Notes: generated by a model not told the origin, from the letters alone. DNA of 64,000 bases from Amphritea atlantica (GCA_024397875.1 CP073344.1:3959001-4023000), one strand, 5' to 3'; positions 36,885 to 48,470 are shown, counted from the first letter of the stretch. Translations and numbers: made by a program.

Positions 36885-38966
36885 TCAGACCACTGCGTAT
36901 TGCTCATCCCGCCCCAGCCAGCGCTGAATAATCGCATCGCTGAGTTGCGGGTCAGAGGCAACCTGGCTGGCAACCTGCTTAACCCGGGTCAGCAGATCAG
37001 CATCCCGCTGCAGGTCGGCTACTTTAAATGACATCATACCGGTCTGACGGGTGCCCAGCACCTCCCCCGGGCCGCGCAGCTCCAGGTCTTTTTCAGCAAT
37101 ACGGAAACCATCGGTGGTTTCGCGCATGACCGCCAGACGCTCGCGGCTCTGCTGTGAAAGCGGTGCATGATACATCAGCAGACAGAAACTCTCGACCGAT
37201 CCCCGCCCCACACGTCCTCTCAGCTGATGCAGCTGCGCCAGCCCCAGACGCTCCGGGTTTTCGATAATCATAACCGAGGCGTTGGGCACATCCACCCCCA
37301 CCTCTATCACGGTGGTGGCCACCAGCAGATCCAGTTCTGCGGCTTTATAGCGGGCCATAATCTCAGCTTTCTCTGCGGGCTTCATGCGCCCGTGAATCAG
37401 GCCTATACGCAGCTCTGGCAACGCCTCATGCAGTTCTTCTGCAGTCACCTCAGCCGCCTGACACTGCAGTGCCTCTGATTCTTCAATCAGGGTACAGACC
37501 CAGTAGATCTGGCGTCCCTGATGGCAGGCATCCTGGACCCGCTGAACCACGTCTGCGCGGCGCTGATCCGAAATAACCACCGTATTGACCGGCGTTCGTC
37601 CGGGCGGCAGCTCATCGATGATGGAACAATCCAGATCCGCATACGCACTCATTGTCAGTGTCCGGGGAATCGGGGTGGCGGTCATTATCAGCTGATGGGG
37701 GGCGCGGTGATCACTACGGCCCTTCTCCCGTAGCGCCAGACGCTGATGGACACCAAAACGATGCTGTTCATCGACCACCACCAGCCCGAGGTTCGCAAAA
37801 CGAACTTCATCCTGAAACAGCGCATGGGTACCCACCACCACCTGCGCCGAACCGTCCCCGATGACTTCAAGCTGTGTCTGCCGCTTTTTACCTTTCAGCT
37901 TTCCCGCCAGCCAGGCGACCTTAAGCCCTAACGGCTCCAGCCAGCTGCTGAAGTTGATAAAGTGCTGCTCCGCCAGAATCTCGGTCGGTGCCATCACGGC
38001 CGCCTGATAGCCCCCCTCAACCGCCTGTAGTGCAGCCAGCGCAGCAACCACGGTTTTTCCTGAACCAACATCGCCCTGCACCAGGCGCAACATCGGATAA
38101 GGCTGACAGAGGTCGGCAGATATCTCCTGACTGACCCGCTGCTGTGCGCCGGTAAGCGGGAAGGGCAGCTGTTGCAGAAAACGATCCCGGTAACCGCCAT
38201 TTGCCACAAGTGGCGGAGCCCCTGACTGACGGGCGCGCTGACGCAGTTTCAACAGCGACAGATGGTGCGCCAGCAGTTCTTCAAACGCCAGCCGCCGCTG
38301 CGCCGGGTGGTAACCGTCCAGCAACTGTTCCTGATCTGCATCCACGGGGGGCCGGTGCAGAAAACTGACCGCATCATTAAGGGGTGGTAAGCGCCACTGC
38401 TGACGCAGCTGTTCCGGAATCAGCTCGGTCAGCGAACCCTTCTCCAGATACGCCAGAGCGCCATCCGTCAGCGCCCGCAAGCGGGCCTGATTCAGTCCCT
38501 CGGTGGTGGGGTAGATCGGCGTCAGCGACTCCTCCACCGGGGTGATCACCGTATCATCCACCCGGCGATACTCAGGGTGATAGATTTCCAGTCCGCTGGC
38601 ACCGGTGCGCACCTCACCGAAACAACGGATCCGGGTACCGGTTTTGAGGTTATTTTTCTGGGCCGCAGAGAAGTGAAAAAAACGCAGCGTGATCGTGCCG
38701 GTGCCATCCTGCAACCGGCACACCAGACTGCGACGGCGGCCCATGGCGATATCGGCGCCTTTAACCTCGCCCTCAATCACGCCCTCATCACCGGGGCGAA
38801 GGCTGCCAATCGGCATGATCCGGGTACGGTCCTGATAACGCAACGGCAGATGAAACAGCAGATCCTGCAGGTTATGGATATCCAGCTTTTCCAGTTTCTG
38901 CTGCAGCGCGGCGCCGACCCCTTTCAGCTCGGTAACCGGGCGTTGCACGAGGGGACACTCGTTCAT
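36885..38966 (-). CDS. recG: ATP-dependent DNA helicase RecG
   Basis: 693 residues: wedge/OB domain (about 60-160), Walker A QGDVGSGKTVVAA (about 294-306), DEQH box VVDEQHRFG, TATPIPRT, and the C-terminal GRVGRGSVESFC and RQTGMMSFKVADL. Remodels stalled forks and branched DNA. It begins 1 nt after the oxyR stop, so they share a transcript. Confidence 0.97.
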   Translation of the reverse strand: MNECPLVQRPVTELKGVGAALQQKLEKLDIHNLQDLLFHLPLRYQDRTRIMPIGSLRPGDEGVIEGEVKGADIAMGRRRSLVCRLQDGTGTITLRFFHFSAAQKNNLKTGTRIRCFGEVRTGASGLEIYHPEYRRVDDTVITPVEESLTPIYPTTEGLNQARLRALTDGALAYLEKGSLTELIPEQLRQQWRLPPLNDAVSFLHRPPVDADQEQLLDGYHPAQRRLAFEELLAHHLSLLKLRQRARQSGAPPLVANGGYRDRFLQQLPFPLTGAQQRVSQEISADLCQPYPMLRLVQGDVGSGKTVVAALAALQAVEGGYQAAVMAPTEILAEQHFINFSSWLEPLGLKVAWLAGKLKGKKRQTQLEVIGDGSAQVVVGTHALFQDEVRFANLGLVVVDEQHRFGVHQRLALREKGRSDHRAPHQLIMTATPIPRTLTMSAYADLDCSIIDELPPGRTPVNTVVISDQRRADVVQRVQDACHQGRQIYWVCTLIEESEALQCQAAEVTAEELHEALPELRIGLIHGRMKPAEKAEIMARYKAAELDLLVATTVIEVGVDVPNASVMIIENPERLGLAQLHQLRGRVGRGSVESFCLLMYHAPLSQQSRERLAVMRETTDGFRIAEKDLELRGPGEVLGTRQTGMMSFKVADLQRDADLLTRVKQVASQVASDPQLSDAIIQRWLGRDEQYAVV

Positions 38967-38967
38967 A

Positions 38968-39876
38968 TCAGTCGTTCATATCCGCTACAGGGCAACTGTT
39001 CAGCGCTTCAATCAACAGATCTATTGCCTCTGGACGGGGAAAACTTGCACGCCAGGCGAGCCCCACAGAACGTACCGGAGCCGGTGATTTGAACGGTTTG
39101 GTTACCACCATATCAGACTGATAATAGCCACCCGTGGCCGATCGGGGGATGACACTGGCACCCAGCCCGGAGGCCACCATCATACGGATCGTTTCAAGGG
39201 AACTGCCTTCGGTAATGGTGTGCTTATCCGCAGCGTTACTTGAAAGAGTTGGGCAGGCTTCCAGCACCTGATCACGGAAGCAGTGGCCCTCTCCCAACAG
39301 TAACAGATCCTGCTCATGCAACGTCTGACTATCAATCTGGTCCCGGCCCGCCAACGGGTGGTCCTTAGGCAGCAACATCATAAACGGTTCATCGTAGAGT
39401 GGCCGGGTGAGAATATCCGGCTCGTCGAATGGCAGGGCAACGATGATTGCATCCAGCTCGCCATTGCGAATCTTAGGACGCAGATTTTCGGTAAAATTCT
39501 CTTCGATATAGAGCGGCATCTTCGGCGCCCGTTTCTGCAGTTCCGGCACCAGCTGAGGAAACAGATAGGGACCAATCGTATAGATAGCACCTACCCGCAG
39601 GGGACTGGCCAGTTGGTCTTTGCCCTCCTGAGCAAGATCCTTAATCGATTCCGCCTGTTCCAGTACGGTCTGCGCCTGACGCACCACTTTCTGACCTACC
39701 GGCGTTACCCGAACCGCATGTTTACTGCGTTCAAACAGCGCAGTACCCAACTCATCCTCGAGTTTTTTAACAGCGATACTCAGGGTTGGCTGACTGACAA
39801 AACAGCGCTCAGCAGCGCGTCCGAAATGTTGTTCCTGGGCCAGGGTAACGATGTAACGTAACTCAGTAAGAGTCAT
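38968..39876 (-). CDS. oxyR: hydrogen peroxide-responsive regulator OxyR
   Basis: The ATG at 39876 gives MTLTELRYIV and puts the peroxide-sensing cysteines exactly at C199 and C208 (GEGHCFRDQVLEAC), as in E. coli; AAGGAAAG precedes it. An upstream in-frame start at 39909 would add 11 residues and shift this numbering. N-terminal LysR HTH (HFGRAAERCFVSQPTLSIAV). Controls peroxide defence. Pairing with recG is seen in other gammaproteobacteria. Confidence 0.95.
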   Translation of the reverse strand: MTLTELRYIVTLAQEQHFGRAAERCFVSQPTLSIAVKKLEDELGTALFERSKHAVRVTPVGQKVVRQAQTVLEQAESIKDLAQEGKDQLASPLRVGAIYTIGPYLFPQLVPELQKRAPKMPLYIEENFTENLRPKIRNGELDAIIVALPFDEPDILTRPLYDEPFMMLLPKDHPLAGRDQIDSQTLHEQDLLLLGEGHCFRDQVLEACPTLSSNAADKHTITEGSSLETIRMMVASGLGASVIPRSATGGYYQSDMVVTKPFKSPAPVRSVGLAWRASFPRPEAIDLLIEALNSCPVADMND

Positions 39877-39929
39877 TCGGGGCTTTCCTTTGTTATGATA
39901 CTGACTCAACCTGAAACAGGGTAAGTACT

Positions 39930-40793
39930 TTGAAGCATAAGTTAAACAGAGACCAGATTCTAATCGCCGGTTGCGGTGATGTCGGCAGTCAGCTGGGACT
40001 GAGCCTGGCTGCCGAAGGACACCAGGTATTTGGCCTTCGACGTAATATAAACCAGCTGCCCCCGGGTATCCAAGGAATTGCAGCTGATCTGAGTCAGCCT
40101 GACACGCTTATTAACCTGCCGCAACAACTGGACACGCTTTTCTATGTGGTGGCGGCCGGTTCCCGGGATGAATCGGTGTACCGGCAGGCTTACCCGGGTG
40201 GCCTGCAAAACCTGCTGCTGGCATTGCAACAACAGAGCATCCACCCCCGCCAGCTGTTCTTTATCTCCAGCACCGCCGTCTATCACCAGCACAGTGACGA
40301 ATGGGTCGATGAGCGCAGCGCTACTGAGCCGGATAACTTTTCGGGCAGGATTATGCTGGAGGCGGAGCAGATCGCTCTGCAAAGCAGCATCCCTGCGACC
40401 GTCGTGCGTTTCAGTGGCATCTACGGCCCCGGACGCAACTATATGCTGACACAGATCAGCCGGGGTATCGGCTACCCCTCTGAGCCGCCGCGCTACAGCA
40501 ACCGGATTCACCGGGATGATTGCGTTGGCACGCTGCTACATCTCTGGCGGTTGTCACAGCATCAGACACTGGAGCCGGTCTATCTGGCCAGTGATGATCA
40601 GCCAACACCGCTCCATGAGGTGGGAGACTGGCTGGCAGAACAGCTGGAGGTAACGATAACCGAGAGGTCTGCACGCAGAACCATTGGCAGTAAGCGCTGC
40701 AGTAACGCCCTGCTGAAACAGAGCGGTTACCGCTTCAAATACCCGAACTACCGCGCCGGATATCCACAACTGATAGATGAGTTTAAAAACTGA
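39930..40793 (+). CDS. NAD-dependent epimerase/dehydratase-like SDR protein
   Basis: 287 residues with an N-terminal Rossmann motif ILIAGCGDVGSQLGLSLAAE, SSTAVYHQHSD, and RFSGIYGPGRNYML. Atypical extended SDR of the YeeZ kind; the usual YxxxK is not evident (RIMLEAEQIAL at that place). Substrate unknown. Divergent from oxyR with a 53-bp gap, so the promoters overlap and OxyR control is possible. Confidence 0.8.
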   Translation: MKHKLNRDQILIAGCGDVGSQLGLSLAAEGHQVFGLRRNINQLPPGIQGIAADLSQPDTLINLPQQLDTLFYVVAAGSRDESVYRQAYPGGLQNLLLALQQQSIHPRQLFFISSTAVYHQHSDEWVDERSATEPDNFSGRIMLEAEQIALQSSIPATVVRFSGIYGPGRNYMLTQISRGIGYPSEPPRYSNRIHRDDCVGTLLHLWRLSQHQTLEPVYLASDDQPTPLHEVGDWLAEQLEVTITERSARRTIGSKRCSNALLKQSGYRFKYPNYRAGYPQLIDEFKN

Positions 40794-40814
40794 CCGTCTG
40801 AGGTCAGCATCTGC

Positions 40815-41567
40815 TTACTTCTGATCGATATGGGGATCCCGCAGCAGCGGATCCAGATCTGCCGGAGTCTCGGTATGGTGGTAATACTGATAGCGGTTAA
40901 AGCGGTATTCCATAAAACGGAACAGGGCAATGATCAGCGCACTGATCGCCAGGTAGACAACACCGGCGGCAAGAAACATCTCCAGCGGGGTATAGGTGCG
41001 GGCGATAATAGTGCGCGCCATACCCGTCAGATCGAGCAGGGTGATGGTACTCGCCAGGGCACTGCCCTTGAGCATCAGGATCACCTCGTTGCCATAAGCC
41101 GGCAGCGCAATACCAAACGCCCGGGGCATAATGATCCGGCGAATCTGAATCGCCTTACTCATGCCCATCGCTTCAGCCGCTTCAACCTCACCGGTAGGAA
41201 TCGCCTGAATGGCACTGCGAAACAGTTCAGCACTGTAAGCTGCGGTGTTCAGACTGAAGGCGATAATGGCACACCAATAAGGCTGCTTAAGCATCGGCCA
41301 GAGAAACGACTCCCGCACCGCTTCAAACTGAGACGCGCCGTAGTAAACCAGAAAAATCTGGACCAGCAGCGGGGTGCCGCGGAAAAAATAGATATAGGCA
41401 AACGGCAGCGCTTTGATCCACGGCCGCTTTGAGGCCCGCATCAGTGACAGTGGTATCGCCAGAGCGATACCGATCAGACCGGAGATCAACACCAGCTCCA
41501 TGGTCAGCCAGGCACCTTCCAGTAAGCGGGGAAAATATTTCCAGATAACATCCCATTCCCAGGTCAT
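40815..41567 (-). CDS. polar amino acid ABC transporter permease (HisM/ArtM type)
   Basis: 250 residues with about five TMs and the EAA loop EVEAAEAMGMSKAIQIRRI. GTPLLVQIFLVYYG is typical. The start overlaps the stop of the sister permease by 4 nt (ATGA). Forms the membrane pore with it. Confidence 0.93.
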   Translation of the reverse strand: MTWEWDVIWKYFPRLLEGAWLTMELVLISGLIGIALAIPLSLMRASKRPWIKALPFAYIYFFRGTPLLVQIFLVYYGASQFEAVRESFLWPMLKQPYWCAIIAFSLNTAAYSAELFRSAIQAIPTGEVEAAEAMGMSKAIQIRRIIMPRAFGIALPAYGNEVILMLKGSALASTITLLDLTGMARTIIARTYTPLEMFLAAGVVYLAISALIIALFRFMEYRFNRYQYYHHTETPADLDPLLRDPHIDQK

Positions 41568-42256
41568 CCGCGATCTCCCCTGGCAGCCGGATTAGCAGCC
41601 CGTTCCATAAACATGGTAAACCCTGTGGTCGCGGCGGTCAGTAACAGATAGATGCAGGCCGCCACCATGAAGAAAGTAAACGGCTCTTTGGTGGAGCTGA
41701 TGGCCACCTGGGACTGACGCATAATATCGTTCAGGCCAACCACTGAAACCAGTGCGGTATCCTTGAGTAACACCTGAAACAGATTCCCCAGGCCGGGAAT
41801 CGCCAGACGCCAGACCTGCGGCAGGATAATGCGGAAAAAGGTCCGTGAGCGGCTCATACCACAGGCCAGTCCTGACTCCCACTGGCCTTGCGGAATCTCC
41901 ATCATCGCCATGCGGAACACCTCTGTAGCGTAGGCGCCGAAAGCAATTGATAACGCCGCAACCCCGGCAACAAAAGGCCCGATTTCGATATACTCGGTAT
42001 AGCCAAAACTTCCGGCAATCCACATCAGCAACTGGGAGCCGCCAAAATAGATCGTTAATACCAGCAACAGCTCAGGCAGACCCCGTACAAGGGTGGTATA
42101 GCCTGTCGCCAGCCAGCGGGCGATGGGATTTTTTGACAGCTTAGCCGCCGCACCGGTCAACCCAAAAACCAGCCCCACCAGCAAACTGGACAGGGCCAGC
42201 TGGATGGTAACCCAGGTTCCGGATAACAGCAGATGGCCAAAGCCTTGCAAGTCCAT
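41564..42256 (-). CDS. polar amino acid ABC transporter permease (HisQ/ArtQ type)
   Basis: 230 residues with TMs, RGLPELLLVLTIYFGG and the EAA-like loop QWESGLACGMSRSRTFFRI. Partner of the downstream permease. Confidence 0.93.
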   Translation of the reverse strand: MDLQGFGHLLLSGTWVTIQLALSSLLVGLVFGLTGAAAKLSKNPIARWLATGYTTLVRGLPELLLVLTIYFGGSQLLMWIAGSFGYTEYIEIGPFVAGVAALSIAFGAYATEVFRMAMMEIPQGQWESGLACGMSRSRTFFRIILPQVWRLAIPGLGNLFQVLLKDTALVSVVGLNDIMRQSQVAISSTKEPFTFFMVAACIYLLLTAATTGFTMFMERAANPAARGDRG

Positions 42257-42324
42257 GAAATTCGCCTAAAAAACGGGCCGGTCAGAGCCGGCCCCGGTTA
42301 TAAATACGATAGTCTGACAGCCAC

Positions 42325-43086
42325 TTAATAGATCGAAAACGGGAAATATTTCTCGTTGATCTTAGCGTAGGTGCCATCGGCAACAATCGCCTTAATCGCG
42401 GCACTGAACTTATCTTTCAGCGCGTCACCCTTGCGTACCGCAATACCGATCTCATCGTTGATATCGATATCTTCGCCGTTGAACGCAAAACCCTGACCAT
42501 CATCAGAGCGCAACCAGTCATAGGCCGGGAACTTATCCGACAGCAGGGCATCCAGACGGCCGGTCGACAGATCCAGATAAGCGTTATCCTGGGTGTCATA
42601 GAGTTTCACATTAACCACATCACCCAGATTATCCTCCAGATACTGACCCGCAATAGTAGCCCGCTGAGCACCGACAGTCTTGCCTTCAAGACCTTCTTTA
42701 GTGACCACAACATCACTGCCTTCCGGGGTTACAAACGCCAGTACATTGGAGTAATACTTTTCAGAGAAATCGACTACCCGCATCCGCTCCTCGGTGATCG
42801 ACATAGAGGCAACAATGGCATCGTATTTACGCGCCCGCAGGCCCGGAATTATTCCGTCCCAGTCCTGTGCGACGATTTCACAGTCGGCCTGCATCTGGGC
42901 GCAGAGCGCTTTGGCAATTTCAACATCAAAGCCGATCAGCTCACCGTTTGAGTCAACCATATTAAACGGTGCGTAGGCGCCCTCAGTGGCGATGCGGATC
43001 TTATCCCCCGCAGTTGCCATCTGAGCGGTCAGCAGACCGCCGGCAATAAGGGCGGCTGTGGCAAACACTTTACGTATATTCATCAT
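42325..43086 (-). CDS. polar amino acid ABC transporter, periplasmic binding protein
   Basis: About 253 residues from the ATG at 43086 (GAAGGG 6-8 nt upstream; a second ATG follows immediately). Signal peptide with cleavage after an MATA-G-like site. Family 3 solute-binding signature GFDVEIAKALCAQM, IVASMSITEERMRVVDFS. Closest in pattern to lysine/arginine/ornithine binders (ArgT/HisJ/ArtJ). Two Cys (in ALCAQMQADCE) could form the disulfide of that group. Confidence 0.92.
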   Translation of the reverse strand: MMNIRKVFATAALIAGGLLTAQMATAGDKIRIATEGAYAPFNMVDSNGELIGFDVEIAKALCAQMQADCEIVAQDWDGIIPGLRARKYDAIVASMSITEERMRVVDFSEKYYSNVLAFVTPEGSDVVVTKEGLEGKTVGAQRATIAGQYLEDNLGDVVNVKLYDTQDNAYLDLSTGRLDALLSDKFPAYDWLRSDDGQGFAFNGEDIDINDEIGIAVRKGDALKDKFSAAIKAIVADGTYAKINEKYFPFSIY

Positions 43087-43156
43087 CTTTTTCCCTTCAA
43101 ACATTGCATTGTTTCAGTAAAAATTACGCTTTCAGAACCTGTCACTGAGCAAAAGC

Positions 43157-43930
43157 TCAACGATGACTGGCCATAAACTCCTGTACCCGCTTTGACTTCG
43201 GGTGATTAAACACCTGATCCGGCGGCCCCATCTCTTCGATCTGCCCCTGGTGCAGAAAAATCACCTGGCTGGAGACATCTTTGGCAAAGCGCATTTCATG
43301 GGTAACAATCAGCATCGTGCGCCCCTCTTCTGCCAGCTCTTTCATTACCGCCAGCACCTCGTTCACCAGCTCCGGGTCGAGCGCGGAAGTTGGTTCATCA
43401 AACAACAGCACCTGCGGATCCATCGCCAGCGTCCGCGCAATCGCTACCCGCTGTTTCTGACCGCCAGAGAGGTTATCCGGGTAGGCATTTCGCTTATCCG
43501 CCAGACCGACTTTTTCAAGCAGCTGCTCAGCCCGGGTGATCGCTTCAGCTTTGGGCTGCTTCAGCACCTGAATCGGCGCTTCAATAATATTTTCCAGAAT
43601 GGTTTTATGGGGCCATAGATTAAAGTTCTGAAAAACAAAACCGATACGCGAGCGCATCCGTTCCAGCTGCTTGCGGTTTGCGGCGACCAGATTGCCATCT
43701 TTTGCGGGTTTCAAGTCGAGGCTTTCATCCCCAACGGTAATCTCTCCCCGGCTGGGGTTTTCCAGCAGATTAATACAGCGAAGCAGGGTACTTTTACCTG
43801 AGCCACTGGAACCCAGAATAGAGATAACATCACCATCATAAGCGGTCAGGGAGACCCCTTTCAGCACAGCAAGATCACCGTAGGATTTATGAATATCTTT
43901 CAGCACCAGGGCTGTTGGGGCATTCGCCAT
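43157..43930 (-). CDS. polar amino acid ABC transporter ATPase
   Basis: 257 residues: Walker [16 protein letters not shown], signature [16 protein letters not shown], Walker [14 protein letters not shown]. HisP/GlnQ type. First gene of the four-gene ATPase, binding protein, permease, permease operon. Confidence 0.95.
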   Translation of the reverse strand: MANAPTALVLKDIHKSYGDLAVLKGVSLTAYDGDVISILGSSGSGKSTLLRCINLLENPSRGEITVGDESLDLKPAKDGNLVAANRKQLERMRSRIGFVFQNFNLWPHKTILENIIEAPIQVLKQPKAEAITRAEQLLEKVGLADKRNAYPDNLSGGQKQRVAIARTLAMDPQVLLFDEPTSALDPELVNEVLAVMKELAEEGRTMLIVTHEMRFAKDVSSQVIFLHQGQIEEMGPPDQVFNHPKSKRVQEFMASHR

Positions 43931-44237
43931 GATCAGGCTTCCGTCTGGTATTTATTGTTCCGCGGGTAACGGTTAATAAAGTGAAGGATAGCACTCAACT
44001 CGTCAACTGATTGCTAGAGAGAGTAAGCAGGATCGACTGCCGCTATCACAAAGGTTTCCTATCAGAAACTTAATTGAATCAGACAATTGTCCACAAAAAA
44101 GACGCGGAAGCAAACAAAAATAGAGCTGAGAAAAAACTGAGTCCCCATTACTGAGGACTCTGTGTGACGCGGGAGATCAGAAAATCTCCCTGAAGAGGGC
44201 GCTGTAAAAGCGCTTGTGCCTGACTAAACGCTGACCA
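43931..44237. other. gap between ABC operon and ppk
   Basis: 307 bases without a gene. Contains three stem-loops near its ppk side: GAGTCC/GGACTC (terminator listed separately), GGGAGAT-CAGAA-ATCTCCC (about 44169-44188), and GGCGCT-GTAAA-AGCGCT (about 44199-44214). The ABC operon promoter lies in the 43931-44100 part. Confidence 0.5.
44131..44160 (-). terminator. terminator of ppk
   Basis: On the minus strand GAGTCC, a 10-nt loop, GGACTC, AG, then TTTTTT. About 80 nt after the ppk stop. Confidence 0.75.
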
Positions 44238-46466
44238 TCAGCTACCAAACTGACTCAGCAGAGTTTCCTGAGCGCTGATCAGCTCTTCGCCCTCCCCCGG
44301 CTTATTGAGTGTGTAACTGCCATCGGAATGCAGCATCCAGCTACGGCTGTTGTCGGCCAGATAAAGATCCAGATCGGACTTAACCCGCTCCGCCAGTTTT
44401 CCAGTCAGCGGAAATCCGGTTTCAACACGGTTCAGCATATTGCGCTCCATCCAGTCAGCACTGGAACAGAGCACTTCGGGCTTACCTTTATTGCCAAAAT
44501 AATAGACCCGGGTATGCTCCAGGAAGCGACCAATAATAGAGCGTACGGAAATATTCTCGGAAATTCCCTCGATACCCGGACGCAGACGACACATACCACG
44601 GACAATCAGCTCTATCTTCACCCCTTTCTGCGATGCCTGATAGAGTGCACGAATCAGCTGAGGCTCGGTCAGGCCATTAATTTTGACGATAATGTGTCCA
44701 TGTTTCCCATGCTTTGCTTCACGCTCTATCATCTCAATCATGCGTGAGTGCAGCGTGAACGGCGCATTATGCAGTTTTTTCAACCGCAGGATTTTGCCCA
44801 TACCGGTCAGTTGCTGGAAGATTTTGTGCACATCTTCACCGACATCAGCATCGCTGGTCATATAGCTGTAATCGGTATAGAGCCGTGCTGTTCCCGAATG
44901 GTAGTTACCGGTACCCAGATGAGCGTAGCGAACCAGTTTACCCTCTTCGCGACGGACAATAAGCATCATTTTCGCGTGGGTTTTGAAATCAACCACACCA
45001 TAGACCACCAGCGCCCCGGCTTCCTGCAAACGTCCGGCCAGTTGCAGGTTCGATTCCTCATCAAAACGGGCCCGCAGTTCGATAACGACGGTCACCTCTT
45101 TACCGCTTCGGGCAGAATCAACAAGTGCATCAACAATATCGGAGTTCACACCGGTACGGTACAGGGTCTGCTTAATTGCCAACACCTTAGGATCTTTAGC
45201 GGCCTGACGCAGCAGATCAACCACCGGTGAAAACGACTGAAACGGGTGATGTAACAGCTCATCTTTCTGACGCAACACTTCAAAGATGTTTTTATGCTTA
45301 TATCTGCCAGACATTCCCGGCGTAAAGGGTTTCCAGCACAGATGTTTGCAATCAACCAGGTCTCGCAGCGCCATCATTCGGGTGAGGTTCACCGGACCAT
45401 CGACTCGGTAGGTGTGGGCTTCATCCAGGCTGAACTCACGCAACAGAAAACGGATCAGGTTTTCCGGGGTACGCTGATCCACCTCAAGGCGTACTGCATC
45501 ACCATATTTACGCGAGTGCAGCTCACCCCGTAGGGTGCGGGCCAGATCTTCAACTTCCTCTGAATCAAAGGTAAGGTCGGCATTACGGGTGATACGGAAC
45601 TGGTAACACCCTTCAACCTTCATGCCCGGGAACATCTCATCGGCAAACTCGTGAATGATGGAGGAGAGAAAGATCAGGTTATCGCCGCCATCACAGAGAT
45701 TATCCGGCAGACGGATCAGCCGCGGCAGAGAGCGGGGCGCAGGGATAATCGCCAGACCACTTTCCCGGCCAAAGGCGTCTTTGCCGTCCAGTTCAACGAT
45801 AAAGTTTAGGCTTTTATTAACCAGGCGAGGAAACGGGTGGGACGGATCCAGACCGATGGGGCTGACAACCGGCTGAACCTTCTCTTCGAAAAAGACCCGG
45901 ATCCACTCCTTCTGCTCATCGGTCCAGTCCCGGCGTCGCTGAAAATGGATATTTGCATTTTTCAGCTGCGGAAAGATGGTTTCGTTGAGAATTTTATACT
46001 GCCGTTCTACCTGGGTACTGCAAATCTCGCCAATCCGGTTCATCACCGCCTGAGGGTGCATCGCATCGGGACCGACTGACTCCCGGCCATACTTTAGCTG
46101 AGACATCAGTTCGGCGACCCGAATCTCAAAAAACTCATCCAGGTTACTGGAAAATATCAGCAGAAACATCAGCCGTTCCATCAGCGGATGCGTCTCATCC
46201 AGGGCCTGTTCCAGCACCCGGATATTAAACTGCAAATGACTCAGCTCGCGGTTGATATAGAGTTCCGAAGCCTTCAGATCCAGCGGCAGCTCTTCAACCG
46301 GTTCAGTGACGGCAATCGCTTCGCGGCTTTCAACCAGAGCAATAGATGCTTCGTTTGACGCATCGGCATGCACGGCTTCCAGTTCAGCGACCTGCTCCGG
46401 GCCAGTTCCCTCAACACCCGCGTCAGCAACCTGGGCTAATACCTGTTCCTTAATCTGCTCTGTCAT
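44238..46466 (-). CDS. ppk: polyphosphate kinase 1
   Basis: 742 residues from the ATG at 46466 (GAAGGG upstream). After an acidic, alanine/glutamate-rich extension of about 65 residues the family begins at LYINRELSHLQFNIRVLEQA. The phospho-histidine is in HLGTGNYHSGTARLYTDYS; the C-terminal CSSADWMERNM has the second conserved region. Makes inorganic polyphosphate from ATP. Follows hemB closely (about 53 nt), so they are probably co-transcribed. Confidence 0.95.
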   Translation of the reverse strand: MTEQIKEQVLAQVADAGVEGTGPEQVAELEAVHADASNEASIALVESREAIAVTEPVEELPLDLKASELYINRELSHLQFNIRVLEQALDETHPLMERLMFLLIFSSNLDEFFEIRVAELMSQLKYGRESVGPDAMHPQAVMNRIGEICSTQVERQYKILNETIFPQLKNANIHFQRRRDWTDEQKEWIRVFFEEKVQPVVSPIGLDPSHPFPRLVNKSLNFIVELDGKDAFGRESGLAIIPAPRSLPRLIRLPDNLCDGGDNLIFLSSIIHEFADEMFPGMKVEGCYQFRITRNADLTFDSEEVEDLARTLRGELHSRKYGDAVRLEVDQRTPENLIRFLLREFSLDEAHTYRVDGPVNLTRMMALRDLVDCKHLCWKPFTPGMSGRYKHKNIFEVLRQKDELLHHPFQSFSPVVDLLRQAAKDPKVLAIKQTLYRTGVNSDIVDALVDSARSGKEVTVVIELRARFDEESNLQLAGRLQEAGALVVYGVVDFKTHAKMMLIVRREEGKLVRYAHLGTGNYHSGTARLYTDYSYMTSDADVGEDVHKIFQQLTGMGKILRLKKLHNAPFTLHSRMIEMIEREAKHGKHGHIIVKINGLTEPQLIRALYQASQKGVKIELIVRGMCRLRPGIEGISENISVRSIIGRFLEHTRVYYFGNKGKPEVLCSSADWMERNMLNRVETGFPLTGKLAERVKSDLDLYLADNSRSWMLHSDGSYTLNKPGEGEELISAQETLLSQFGS

Positions 46467-46519
46467 TACTGCACCCTTCAACCACTTTTTGTTTTCATCA
46501 TCCCTGCAATGACTAAATG

Positions 46520-47605
<1,086 letters not shown>

Positions 47606-47701
47606 CTATATATAAAGCACTATACTTGGTGATGAAGAGCATTGTTAATGCTGGCAGGTTTTTGCTGACAGATTCCGGCCTTCACACACAGGGGAGTACA
47701 G

Positions 47702-48358
47702 ATGATGAAGAAAGTTGCAGTGATATTATCAGGATGCGGTGTTTACGATGGTTCCGAAATTTATGAGTCCGTTTTGACGCTGCTGGCGATTGAACAGGGC
47801 GGTGCCGGCTATCAGTGTATGGCACCAGACATTGACCAGATGCATGTCATCGACCACCGCAGCGGCGATGTTATGCCTGACCAGCAGCGCAATGTACTCA
47901 CTGAAGCCGCGCGCCTGGCCCGAGGTGAGATTATAAATCTGGCGGAGGCAAACCCTGCTGACTATGATGCCCTGATTATCCCGGGAGGTTTTGGCGCAGC
48001 AAAAAATCTGAGCAATTTCGCTGTGGCTGGCGCTGCCGCCGTGGTTAACCCGGATCTGATCAACTTTGCCCGGGCAATTCACGGGGCGGGGAAACCGGTT
48101 GGCCTGATCTGCATCGCACCGACAATGACACCACTACTGTTCGGCGAAGGGACAACCTGCACCGTCGGCAATGATAAAGCGATTGCCGCGGCTATTGAGG
48201 AGATGGGTGGCCGGCATCAGGAGTGCGACTGCAGTAACATTATCGTCGACGAGACCCGTAAAATTGTAACAACGCCCGCTTATATGTTAGCTGGCAGCAT
48301 CAGCGAAGCGGCCAGCGGTATTAACAAACTTGTTGATAAGGTGCTGCAACTTTCCTGA
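47702..48358 (+). CDS. elbB: ElbB/GAT1-like glyoxalase
   Basis: 218 residues of the DJ-1/class I glutaminase fold. KVAVILSGCGVYDGSEIYE at the N-terminus, LIIPGGFGAAKNLSNFA, and nucleophile-elbow Cys in GLICIAPTMTP. E. coli ElbB (sigma cross-reacting protein 27A) shows glyoxalase activity and was linked to isoprenoid synthesis. GGGGAG precedes a double ATG. Confidence 0.92.
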   Translation: MMKKVAVILSGCGVYDGSEIYESVLTLLAIEQGGAGYQCMAPDIDQMHVIDHRSGDVMPDQQRNVLTEAARLARGEIINLAEANPADYDALIIPGGFGAAKNLSNFAVAGAAAVVNPDLINFARAIHGAGKPVGLICIAPTMTPLLFGEGTTCTVGNDKAIAAAIEEMGGRHQECDCSNIIVDETRKIVTTPAYMLAGSISEAASGINKLVDKVLQLS

Positions 48359-48470
48359 TCGCTGTTATTATGAATCTCAAGAATTAAAGCGATACGATAG
48401 TGAGTAGTTCTATGCCATCAGTGAAGTTTACCTGTTATCTCAGTCCGCCCCTGGCGCTCAGGTTGCACTG

